The notes beneath the pieces were generated by a model. The model had not been told where the DNA came from. It was given only the letters and a program-made list of their open reading frames with translations, and searched no databases. The position numbers and the translations under genes were made by a program. Shown piece after piece: positions 30,513 through 38,621 of a stretch of DNA of 64,000 bases (position 1 is its first letter; every line of letters begins with the position of its first letter). This stretch comes from Marinobacterium halophilum (lineage in GTDB: Bacteria > Pseudomonadota > Gammaproteobacteria > Pseudomonadales > Balneatricaceae), in contig NZ_PYGI01000002.1 in NCBI RefSeq assembly GCF_003014615.1, forward strand, positions 186,001 through 250,000. Direction: 5' to 3'.

Positions 30513-30547
30513 AAAAAAACCCGCTCAGGGCGCGAACCCTGAACAGG
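30513..30547 (-). terminator. Terminator after the NhaC-type gene
   Basis: On the minus strand CCTGTTCAGGG pairs with CCCTGAGCGGG (G-U pairs included), with loop TTCGCG and a following run of seven T. It separates the antiporter gene from the racemase gene. Confidence 0.85.
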
Positions 30548-30567
30548 CTTGTAAGGTCGATCAGGGA

Positions 30568-32013
30568 TCAGAACGGCGAGTGGGGTTTCAGATCACGCTC
30601 TTCGTCAATCACCGGCACGTCATCATCTTCACCCGGCTTGAGTTTCACAATCGAAAAGCCCGTGATCGCGTACATGATCGAGATGATCGGCACCGCAAAG
30701 TTCAGAATGGCGTAGGGCGCGTACTCCCAGGCGCTAACCCCCAGCGTTGCCAGAATAAAGACACCGCAGGTATTCCATGGAATGAACACGGAGGTAAGCG
30801 TACCGCCATCTTCCAGTGCGCGTGACAGGTTTTTGGAATGCAGACCCCGCTCACGGTACAGGCCGGAGAACATGCGTGCTGGCACTACGACAGAGATGTA
30901 TTGCTCGGAGCACGTTGCATTGGTCAGGAAGCAGGAACCGATCGTGGTCGGTATCAGGGCTCGGGCCGACTTGGTCATGCCTTTCATCTTGTTTACGATC
31001 GCCTGCAACATGCCGGTATTCTCCAGCACACCACCGAAGGTCATCGCCACAATGGTCATCGACACCGTATACATCATCGAATCAATGCCACCGCGGTTGA
31101 ACAGGGAGTCAATGACTTCGTTGCCTGATTCAATCACATACCCGTTCTGCAGGGCACTCATGGCGGTAGCGAGGCTGTCGCCCTGAATGAATATCTGGCA
31201 CAGGAAACCGAGCACGACACCTACAACCAGCGCGGGCAAGGCCGGTACCTTCTTGGCCACCAGCAGGATAACTGTCAGCGGCACCAACAGCAGCCACGGG
31301 GAGATGAGAAAGCTTGCATCCAGCACGGTCAGCGTGGTGTTGATACGTGCCAGCTCGGCATCACCGGCGGTGAATCCGGTGCTGATATACCAGTACACGC
31401 CCAGCGCAATCAGCAGGCCGGGAATGGTGGTGTAGAGCATGTGCTGAATATGCACAAAGAGGTCAGTACCCGTCAGGCCTGATGCCAGGTTGGTCGTATC
31501 GGACAGCGGCGACATCTTGTCACCGAAGTAGGCACCGGTAATGACGGCACCGGCCACCATCGGCGCAGGAATACCCATGCTGATGCCAATACCCATACCC
31601 GCAATACCAATGGTCCCCATAGTGGACCAGGAACTGCCGATGGCGATGGACACCACAGCACACATCAGTGCGATTGAAACCAGAAACATCTCCGGACTCA
31701 TCAACTGAAGACCGTAATAGATCATGGTGGCAACAACACCACCGCCCATCCATGAGCCGATCGCTAACCCTACAAGAATAATGATGACAACGGCCGGCAA
31801 CGCCAGACGGATGCCCTTGTAGATGCTTTCTTCAATCTCCTCCCAGCTGTATCCCTGTTTTACAGCAACCAGTGCAGCAACGACGGTACCAAAGGCCAAC
31901 GGAATATGGGGGGCGCCTTCAAGCACAACAATGGTGATCAGCATCACGATCACCATTAGAACAATCGGTGTGATTGCCAATAAAAATGGCATGGATCGGT
32001 TGTTTTGTGTCAT
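30568..32013 (-). CDS. NhaC-family Na+/H+ antiporter-type transporter
   Basis: 481 residues, polytopic, about 11-12 hydrophobic segments. Family signatures include IGSSWSTMGTIGIAGMGIG (about residues 120-140), GDKMSPLSDTTNLA and NATCSEQYISVVVPARMF. The C-terminus is charged and cytoplasmic-looking. NhaC-family members include Na+/H+, malate/lactate and possibly amino-acid exchangers. Its position between arginine-catabolic genes, next to a racemase and behind ArgR-type sites, suggests a basic amino-acid or ornithine substrate. That is not proven by sequence. Confidence 0.85.
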   Translation of the reverse strand: MTQNNRSMPFLLAITPIVLMVIVMLITIVVLEGAPHIPLAFGTVVAALVAVKQGYSWEEIEESIYKGIRLALPAVVIIILVGLAIGSWMGGGVVATMIYYGLQLMSPEMFLVSIALMCAVVSIAIGSSWSTMGTIGIAGMGIGISMGIPAPMVAGAVITGAYFGDKMSPLSDTTNLASGLTGTDLFVHIQHMLYTTIPGLLIALGVYWYISTGFTAGDAELARINTTLTVLDASFLISPWLLLVPLTVILLVAKKVPALPALVVGVVLGFLCQIFIQGDSLATAMSALQNGYVIESGNEVIDSLFNRGGIDSMMYTVSMTIVAMTFGGVLENTGMLQAIVNKMKGMTKSARALIPTTIGSCFLTNATCSEQYISVVVPARMFSGLYRERGLHSKNLSRALEDGGTLTSVFIPWNTCGVFILATLGVSAWEYAPYAILNFAVPIISIMYAITGFSIVKLKPGEDDDVPVIDEERDLKPHSPF

Positions 32014-32423
32014 GGATGTTCAACCTGTTTATTGTGATAATTTTCTGAAAATTCGCACATACATGTGCATTACATAAGCTTGACAGACCCGTTTTGTCGC
32101 AAGTGCGAAAAAGCATGTCGCATAGGAAAAACAAATTCGGCGGCGAATTCTATATCAGACACACATGAAGTGCTTGTCCGGAAGCAAGACAACTGATCGT
32201 AAAACCCCCGTCAGCGGATTCAAATCGTGATCAGCCCCTGCTGACCGCCACTGCACGCCCCCCTCGATAGCCCTTTCCGCAACTGACCTGCCAATCGGTG
32301 TTTTTTCAAAATATTGCGTCGTATCCAGACAATATTTTTTTGCCATCCTCCCCTACAGTAAGCCTGTGCCCAGAATCGTTCGGGGCTTTCCATATCGTTG
32401 CCTAACGGGAGTCGCGCATCATC
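32014..32423. other. Divergent nhaC-gdhB intergenic region (410 bp)
   Basis: No gene is seen. The region is AT-richer than its surroundings near nhaC. It holds the tandem ArgR-type site at 32095-32131 and a small hairpin near 32170-32187 (CTTGTCCGGAAGCAAG). No convincing full promoter could be assigned by eye. Confidence 0.6.
32095..32131 (+). promoter_or_regulatory. Tandem ArgR operator between nhaC and gdhB
   Basis: Two exact matches to TGTCGC-N8-AA, at 32095-32110 and 32116-32131, lie in direct repeat with the 21-bp period expected for Pseudomonas-type ArgR. They read toward gdhB. In P. aeruginosa gdhB is an arginine-inducible ArgR target. The site is 82 bp from the nhaC start and 293 bp from gdhB, so it could serve either gene. 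Confidence 0.75.
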
Positions 32424-35400
32424 ATGAACGCCGGTCTGAAAACAGATATACACCAGGCTTTGTCACCCTTGGCCGAACATATAGCCAGCACCTTCTCTGC
32501 TGCTGAAGCCGAGGCGATCGAGCATTTCGCCCAGTATTTCTTCCAAGTCGCATCTGCCGATGACTTGAGCCAGAAAAGTACCGAGCGCCTGCTCGGGCCG
32601 CTGCTCTCCAGCTGGGAATTTGTGCAGCAGTATGATCGTAGTGCTCCCAAGGTACGGCTGTTCAATCCGGATCTGGAACAGCACGGCTGGCACAGCAGCC
32701 ATACAGTCATCCAGCTGCTGTTCCCCGACATGCCCTTTCTGGTCGACTCGGTGCGCATGGCGCTTAACCACGAACAGATCGGTATCCACAGCATTTTCAA
32801 CAGCGTGCTGCCCAGCCGCCGCAGCGGGCAGCAACTGGAACAGTTGTCGGCCGGTGGCGAAAGCGAGTCCTTCATCTATCTGGAAGTAGACCGCCAGACC
32901 GACACCGAGCGCCTGCGCCAGTTGCGCCACACTCTCAGCGAACTGCATACCCAAGTCGCTGCAGCCGTGCATGATTATGATGCCATGCGTAACCGCGCCG
33001 CAGAACTGGCCACCCAACTGCGCACCCGTGATGATGCAGACGCCCGTGAAGCGGCCGACTTTATCGACTGGCTCCAGGCCGACAACTTTACCTTTATCGC
33101 CTGCGACCAGCTTGATTTCGGCACCGAGGACGGCCGCTTTGTCGCCCAGCGCCAGCCCGGACAGGAACTGGGCACCTTACGTCTGGAGTCCGATGCAGAA
33201 CGCACACGACGGTTCAACAGCCTGAGCGACGACGAGCAGCGCGCCATGCAGGACAGTGCTCCGCTGCAACTGGCCCGTTACAGCCGCCGCTCTCGCATCC
33301 ACCGCCCCGCCTATCTGGACCTGGTGGTGGTCAAGCGCTTTGATGTTGACGGCCAGGTCTGCGGCGAACACCGTTTCTATGGTCTGTACACCTTGCCGGT
33401 CTACCGTGAGCGCCTTGAGCGCATTCCGCTGCTGCGCTGCAAGCTGTCGCGTCTGCTCGCGAACAGCGGCTTCAGCCCCAACGGGCACAGCGGCAAGGCA
33501 CTGGTACAGATTCTGCACGAACTGCCCCGCGATGAAGTGCTGCTGGCCTCGGATGCAGAATTGCTGCAACTGTCGCGGGGCGTGTTTGACCTGCAGGAGC
33601 GCCGCCGTACCCGCCTGCTGATGCGCCGCGATACCTGTGGCAAATTCGCGACCTTCCTCTACTTCGTCCCACGGGACAGCTTCAACACGGAACTGCGCAG
33701 CCAGGTGCAGGACCTGCTGGCACGCGCCCTGAACACCACTGAAATCGATTTCACCACCTACTACAGCGAATCGATTCTGGCCCGCGTTCACTTTGTCGCC
33801 CGCATCCAGCCGGAAGCCCTGAACGAGCTAGACTTTGCCGCCATCGAGGCCGAAGTGGTCGCCATCTCCCGTTCCTGGAGTGATGACCTGCATCAGGCGC
33901 TGATCGATGAATACGGCGAAGCCCGCGGCAACCGCCTGTCCAACCAGTTCAGATCAGCCTGCCCGCCCGCCTACCGTCAGCACTTCAGCCCCGCCAAGGC
34001 CGTGTTCGACCTGGGGCACCTGGAAAGCCTGAGCAACGAGCGCACGATCGCCATGAGCTTCTACCGCCAGCTGGAGCAGAGCCGTGATGAGCTGCGCTTC
34101 AAGCTGTTTCTGCGCGACACGCCGCTGGTGCTCTCCGACGCCATTCCGGTGCTGGAAAATCTGGGCATGCGGGTACTGGGTGAACACCCGTACCGGTTGG
34201 ATGCCGCCGACGGCAGCCGCTTCTGGATCCATGACTTTACCCTCAGTTGCCCTCAGGCCAACGCTATCGACCTGGATGAGGTACGCGACATCTTCCAGGA
34301 GGCCTTTGCTGCTATCTGGTCAGGCCTGGCCGAAAATGACGCCTTTAACCAGCTGGTCATCAGCGCAGGTTTGAACTGGCGTGAAGTCGCCATGCTGCGT
34401 GCCTATGCACGTTACAATCAGCAGACCCGTTTCGGTTTCAGTCAGAGCTACATGGCGGCCACACTCGTACGTCACTCACACCTGACCCGCCTGCTGGTTG
34501 CCTTCTTCCGTGCCCGCTTCGAGCCGCAACGTCAGACTCACGAGCGCAGCAGCGCCCTGACCGAGCGCATCCACCATAGCCTCTTGGACGCTCTGGAACA
34601 GATCGAAAACCTGAGTGACGACCAGATCCTGCGCCGCTACCTGGAGCTGATGCAGGCCACCCTGCGCACCAACTATTTCCAGCTGGACAACGCCGGTATG
34701 CCGCGCGAGTACCTGGCATTCAAGCTCAGCCCTGCTGAAATCAGCAACATGCCCAAACCCCGACCGGTGTTTGAAGTGTTCGTCTACTCCCCTCGCATTG
34801 AAGGCGTACATCTGCGCGGCGGCAAGGTTGCCCGTGGTGGCCTGCGCTGGTCAGACCGACTGGAAGACTACCGCACCGAAGTGCTGGGACTGGTCAAGGC
34901 GCAACAGGTTAAAAACGCCGTGATCGTCCCGATGGGTGCCAAAGGCGGCTTCGTGGCCAAACAGCTGCCCACCGGTGGCAGCCGCGAAGAGATGCAGGCC
35001 GAGGGCATCGCCTGCTACCGCATATTCATCAGTGCGCTGCTGGATATCACGGATAATCTGGAATCCGGCAGCCTGGTACCACCCGTGGACGTTGTACGTC
35101 ATGACGACGATGACCCCTATCTGGTGGTTGCCGCCGACAAGGGTACCGCCACCTTCTCCGACATCGCCAACGCCATCGCCGCCGAGCGCAGCTTCTGGCT
35201 GGGCGACGCCTTCGCATCCGGCGGTTCTCAGGGCTACGATCACAAAGGCATGGGCATCACCGCCCGTGGTGCCTGGGAATCGGTCAAGCTGCATTTCAGC
35301 GAACAGGGGCTGGATACTCAGCGGGATGACTTTACCGTGATCGGCATCGGTGACATGGCAGGTGACGTCTTTGGTAATGGCATGCTGCTGTCGGAGCATA

Positions 35401-37223
35401 TCCGTCTGGTGGCGGCGTTCAACCACATGCATATCTTCCTTGATCCCAACCCGGATGCGGCGACCAGTTACACCGAGCGTCAACGCCTGTTCAACCTGCC
35501 CCGCTCCAGCTGGGAGGATTACGACACGGCATTGATCTCCAATGGTGGCGGCGTTTTCTCGCGCAGCGCCAAATGGATTCCGCTCAGCCCCGAACTGCGT
35601 GAACGCCTGCAGATCGATGCCGAACGCCTGTCACCCAACGATCTGATTCGCGCCCTGCTCAAGGCACCAGTGGACCTGATCTGGAACGGCGGTATCGGCA
35701 CCTACATCAAGGCCAGCCATGAAAGCCACGCCGATGCCGGCGACAAGGCCAGTGATCCCCTGCGTGTAGACGGGTGCGAACTGCGCTGCAAGGTACTCGG
35801 TGAAGGCGGCAACCTCGGAGCCACCCAGCTGGGGCGGATCGAATTCTGCCGTCACGGCGGCCGCGCCAATACCGACTTTATCGATAACGCCGGGGGCGTG
35901 GACTGCTCCGACCACGAGGTCAACATCAAGATCCTGCTGAACGAGCAGGTCGCCGCCGGTGATCTGACGCTGAAGCAGCGCAACAGCCTGCTGCGGGAAA
36001 TGACCGATGAAGTGGCAACGCTGGTACTGCAGAACAACCGCGACCAGGCGCTGGCGATCAGCAATGCCGAACACCATGCCCGCCAGGCACCTGATGCCTA
36101 CATACGCCTGATCCGTACACTGGAGCAGAGCGGCCGCCTGGACCGCGCGCTGGAGTTTCTGCCCGACGACGCGGAACTGGAAGCACGCAAGGCGCAGGGC
36201 GAACTGCTGACCCGGCCCGAGCTGTCTGTGCTGATTTCCTACAGCAAGTCCAGACTGAAAGAGGCCCTGATCGATTCGACGTTGATCGAGGATGCTCATA
36301 TTCGCGCCACCCTGCTGACAGCCTTCCCGCCGAAGCTGCGCACAGCCTACCCGGAAGCCCTGTATAGCCACCGCCTGTGTCGTGAGATTTTGGCGACTCA
36401 GTTGGCCAATGCGCTGGTCAACCAGATGGGCATCACCTTTATTGACGAGCTGCAGCAGAGTACCGGCGCTGCCGCCGCCGATATCGTGCGCGCCTGGATC
36501 TGTGCACGCGACAGCCTGGGCGTCCCAGCCATCTGGCTGCAGATCCACGCGCTGGATAACCGGATTTCACCCGAGCTGCAGCAACAGCTGCGCACCAGCA
36601 CCGTACAACTGTTGCGACGCACCACGCGCGGGTTCCTGCGCCAGAGCAGCACCGGCCTCAACACCGCCGAGCTGGTAGAGGAATATGGCACGGGCATGAA
36701 CACCCTGCGGGACTTGCTGCCGCAACTGCGCGACCAGCTGCCCGGCCTTGAGGACAGCGCTCGACTCGAGCAGCTACTACAGGCAGGGGTTGATGAACAG
36801 TTATCTATCCAGCTGACCGCCATCGACCTGCTGGACCAGCTGTTGGGGGTTGTGATCGTGGCCAGCAGTAATCGCCAGAATCTTGAACTGGCTGCACGGA
36901 TCTACTTTGACCTGACGCAACGGCTGGAACTGCCGGGCTTTGCCGCCACTCTGGCGCGGTTCAAGGCCGGCACACATTGGCAGACGCTGGCCATTGAAGG
37001 TCTGGAAGACCTGCTGACCAGCAGCCCGTTGAACATTTGCCGCCACCTGCTGACCCGCAGCGAAACGGTTGATGCTGACGCCCTGGCCGACTGGCAAAAC
37101 CGCAATACCGCAGCACTGGAGCGCTGGCAGCAACTCTGCCGTGAAGCCCGCGGGCACGATGACGACATCGCCCTGCTCAGTGTCGCCGCGGGTGAACTCA
37201 AGGAACTCTCCACCTGCATGTAA
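32424..37223 (+). CDS. gdhB: NAD-specific glutamate dehydrogenase, large (180 kDa) type
   Basis: 1599 residues, the usual size for the L_180 family (GdhB of Pseudomonas, Streptomyces). It has ACT-like N-terminal domains, a catalytic region with GGLRWSDRLEDYRTEVLGL (about residue 810) and VPMGAKGGFVAKQ, and a Rossmann domain (GIGDMAGDVFGNGML). GEGGNLGATQLGRIEF follows. It oxidises glutamate to 2-oxoglutarate and ammonia. It would complete the arginine pathway encoded on the other side of nhaC, and an ArgR-type site upstream agrees with that. Confidence 0.97.
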   Translation: MNAGLKTDIHQALSPLAEHIASTFSAAEAEAIEHFAQYFFQVASADDLSQKSTERLLGPLLSSWEFVQQYDRSAPKVRLFNPDLEQHGWHSSHTVIQLLFPDMPFLVDSVRMALNHEQIGIHSIFNSVLPSRRSGQQLEQLSAGGESESFIYLEVDRQTDTERLRQLRHTLSELHTQVAAAVHDYDAMRNRAAELATQLRTRDDADAREAADFIDWLQADNFTFIACDQLDFGTEDGRFVAQRQPGQELGTLRLESDAERTRRFNSLSDDEQRAMQDSAPLQLARYSRRSRIHRPAYLDLVVVKRFDVDGQVCGEHRFYGLYTLPVYRERLERIPLLRCKLSRLLANSGFSPNGHSGKALVQILHELPRDEVLLASDAELLQLSRGVFDLQERRRTRLLMRRDTCGKFATFLYFVPRDSFNTELRSQVQDLLARALNTTEIDFTTYYSESILARVHFVARIQPEALNELDFAAIEAEVVAISRSWSDDLHQALIDEYGEARGNRLSNQFRSACPPAYRQHFSPAKAVFDLGHLESLSNERTIAMSFYRQLEQSRDELRFKLFLRDTPLVLSDAIPVLENLGMRVLGEHPYRLDAADGSRFWIHDFTLSCPQANAIDLDEVRDIFQEAFAAIWSGLAENDAFNQLVISAGLNWREVAMLRAYARYNQQTRFGFSQSYMAATLVRHSHLTRLLVAFFRARFEPQRQTHERSSALTERIHHSLLDALEQIENLSDDQILRRYLELMQATLRTNYFQLDNAGMPREYLAFKLSPAEISNMPKPRPVFEVFVYSPRIEGVHLRGGKVARGGLRWSDRLEDYRTEVLGLVKAQQVKNAVIVPMGAKGGFVAKQLPTGGSREEMQAEGIACYRIFISALLDITDNLESGSLVPPVDVVRHDDDDPYLVVAADKGTATFSDIANAIAAERSFWLGDAFASGGSQGYDHKGMGITARGAWESVKLHFSEQGLDTQRDDFTVIGIGDMAGDVFGNGMLLSEHIRLVAAFNHMHIFLDPNPDAATSYTERQRLFNLPRSSWEDYDTALISNGGGVFSRSAKWIPLSPELRERLQIDAERLSPNDLIRALLKAPVDLIWNGGIGTYIKASHESHADAGDKASDPLRVDGCELRCKVLGEGGNLGATQLGRIEFCRHGGRANTDFIDNAGGVDCSDHEVNIKILLNEQVAAGDLTLKQRNSLLREMTDEVATLVLQNNRDQALAISNAEHHARQAPDAYIRLIRTLEQSGRLDRALEFLPDDAELEARKAQGELLTRPELSVLISYSKSRLKEALIDSTLIEDAHIRATLLTAFPPKLRTAYPEALYSHRLCREILATQLANALVNQMGITFIDELQQSTGAAAADIVRAWICARDSLGVPAIWLQIHALDNRISPELQQQLRTSTVQLLRRTTRGFLRQSSTGLNTAELVEEYGTGMNTLRDLLPQLRDQLPGLEDSARLEQLLQAGVDEQLSIQLTAIDLLDQLLGVVIVASSNRQNLELAARIYFDLTQRLELPGFAATLARFKAGTHWQTLAIEGLEDLLTSSPLNICRHLLTRSETVDADALADWQNRNTAALERWQQLCREARGHDDDIALLSVAAGELKELSTCM

Positions 37224-37229
37224 CGTTCA

Positions 37230-37253
37230 GGCCGCAGCCACCGTGCTGCGGCC
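37230..37253 (+). terminator. Hairpin after gdhB
   Basis: A perfect 9-bp GC-rich stem (GGCCGCAGC/GCTGCGGCC) lies seven bases after the gdhB stop and is followed by CTTATCT. It is a plausible weak terminator. Confidence 0.55.
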
Positions 37254-37293
37254 CTTATCTGCCCTGACGACAACACCCGCACGAGATAATGCG

Positions 37294-37518
37294 ATGACTT
37301 TATATCAGGACCTTGTTCACGCCGACCATCAACTGACCTTAAAACAGCTGGGCGAGCGCAGCTGGTGGGTTTTACGTACCGATCTGATCGCCGGTACACG
37401 ACGCAGCAGCCAGCCACGAATCGTTTTTTTTGCGGACAGCGAATCCCGAGCCAGAGACTGGCTGGCGTCACGCAAACAACCTTTTTTCATGCACACCGAG
37501 TACCTTGCTGCACGGTGA
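37294..37518 (+). CDS. Small conserved-looking protein, paralog A
   Basis: 74 residues, not recognised. It is clearly paralogous to the small gene 260 bp downstream: both share the frame HADHQLTLKQL, SWWVLRTDL, RRSSQPRIVFF and a final WLASRKQPFF-like segment. Conservation between the two copies argues that both are translated. There is no signal peptide or membrane segment; the double Trp and the RRSS-x-PR segment are the most conserved parts. GAG about eight bases before the ATG is the only ribosome-site candidate. Confidence 0.75.
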   Translation: MTLYQDLVHADHQLTLKQLGERSWWVLRTDLIAGTRRSSQPRIVFFADSESRARDWLASRKQPFFMHTEYLAAR

Positions 37519-37533
37519 GATGATAATTCACTG

Positions 37534-37597
37534 CACCGACCGAGCCGATATGAATTACGCACCATAATAGTGCATGATTTATATCGGCTGATCGGTG
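37534..37597. repeat. Long inverted repeat between the two small paralogs
   Basis: The core arms AGCCGATAT (37543-37551) and ATATCGGCT (37581-37589) pair perfectly. Outer arms CACCGA/TCGGTG and an inner GCAC/GTGC extend the stem over about 64 bases. There is no T-run, so it is not a standard terminator. It may be a leader structure of the second small gene, an operator, or a mobile-repeat relic. Confidence 0.65.
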
Positions 37598-37779
37598 AAC
37601 GTTTAACTGTCGCTAACTTCAAGGTTAATACCGGAAAATTCGGAAAAATAACCAAAAGATCATCTGTAAGCATTTGGTATAAATGCACCAGAAAAGCGCA
37701 TTGGACTATTGCAGATTTAAGCCTTTGGCTATAAATTAGCCACCTGAATTCAGACCTCCCATTGAGCACACGAGATCCC

Positions 37780-37986
37780 ATGACCGCTTACCATAACCTC
37801 GCCCAAGCCGATCACTGTTTTACCGTCAAACACGTCGCCGCTGACAGCTGGTGGATTCTGCGCACCGACCTGCCGACTCACGGCCGTCGCAGCAGCATCC
37901 CGCGCGTCGTGTTCTTCGGCACCAGCGAGGAACAGGTCAAGGCATGGCTCAGTACCCGTACCGAGCCGCACTTCCTGCAGCACTGA
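37780..37986 (+). CDS. Small conserved-looking protein, paralog B
   Basis: 68 residues, paralogous to the gene before it (shared SWWILRTDL, then GRRSSIPRVVFFGTSEEQ and KAWLSTRTEPHF). Function unknown. It has its own 260-bp upstream region with a large hairpin and an AT-rich stretch near 37710-37745, so it is probably transcribed separately. The downstream 14-bp palindrome separates it from the convergent protease gene. Confidence 0.75.
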   Translation: MTAYHNLAQADHCFTVKHVAADSWWILRTDLPTHGRRSSIPRVVFFGTSEEQVKAWLSTRTEPHFLQH

Positions 37987-37991
37987 GTCTG

Positions 37992-38027
37992 AGATCTCCT
38001 GCGCTCAACGCCGAGCGCAGGAGATCT
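37992..38027. terminator. Perfect 14-bp palindromic hairpin, probable bidirectional terminator
   Basis: AGATCTCCTGCGCT and AGCGCAGGAGATCT flank an 8-base loop between two convergent genes. It ends three bases from the protease stop codon. It has no T-run on either side, so termination would depend on the very stable stem. Confidence 0.6.
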
Positions 38028-38029
38028 GA

Positions 38030-38560
38030 TCAGCGTCCTGGCACACTGAGAGTCAGCTGTCCGTCTCGCTGCACCAGCTCCAGGTGCTGCATGAAGCTCA
38101 TGCCCAACAATACAGTGTCATCCGGCATGAACGGACTGATGCTGGCCGGAACATCGCGCAACTCAATCCCTCCCAGCTGCACACTGTCCAACCGTGTCGC
38201 ATACACACTGATGACGCCGTTGGCGGTCATTGTTTTCTGCTCAACACCCCGCGCCAAACCCAAGCGGGATGCCAGATGCTCAGGTACACTGACCCGTGTG
38301 GCACCGGTATCCAGCAGGAATGTCACCGGCTGACCGTTGATCCGGCCGGGAGCCACATAATGACCGGCACGGTTACGGTTCAGTACAACCTCACCACTGC
38401 CGCCTTCGACCAGGCTCAGGTGCTGATTGGGGTTACGCCGTTCACCGACAAAGCCGTTGAAATAGGTCGTCAACAATACCAGCAGCACCACCCACGTCAT
38501 GTAGTGCATGCCTTTTGCCAGCGTGCGGCGTGTCTTGTCAGGGTCTTGATAATCCGACAT
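38030..38560 (-). CDS. Membrane-anchored retropepsin-like aspartic protease (TIGR02281 type)
   Basis: 176 residues. One transmembrane helix lies near residues 19-36 (MTWVVLLVLLTTYFNGF). A single periplasmic retropepsin-like domain follows, with the active-site motif FLLDTGATRVSVPEHLA and the closing VLLGMSFMQHLEL. Such proteins work as dimers, each giving one Asp. The ATG at 38560 has AGGA upstream. It follows polB by 61 bp on the same strand. The substrate is unknown. Confidence 0.85.
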   Translation of the reverse strand: MSDYQDPDKTRRTLAKGMHYMTWVVLLVLLTTYFNGFVGERRNPNQHLSLVEGGSGEVVLNRNRAGHYVAPGRINGQPVTFLLDTGATRVSVPEHLASRLGLARGVEQKTMTANGVISVYATRLDSVQLGGIELRDVPASISPFMPDDTVLLGMSFMQHLELVQRDGQLTLSVPGR

Positions 38561-38621
38561 CTCTGTATTCCTGTCCTCTGTATCCTTGAGACCGCACAAT
38601 CTGCCGCTTTGCTCCCGCCGA

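Noticed and set aside
37608-37623. TGTCGC-N8-AG resembling an ArgR half-site upstream of the second small paralog
   Set aside because: The final AA is not matched and no second half-site occurs 21 bp away on either side.
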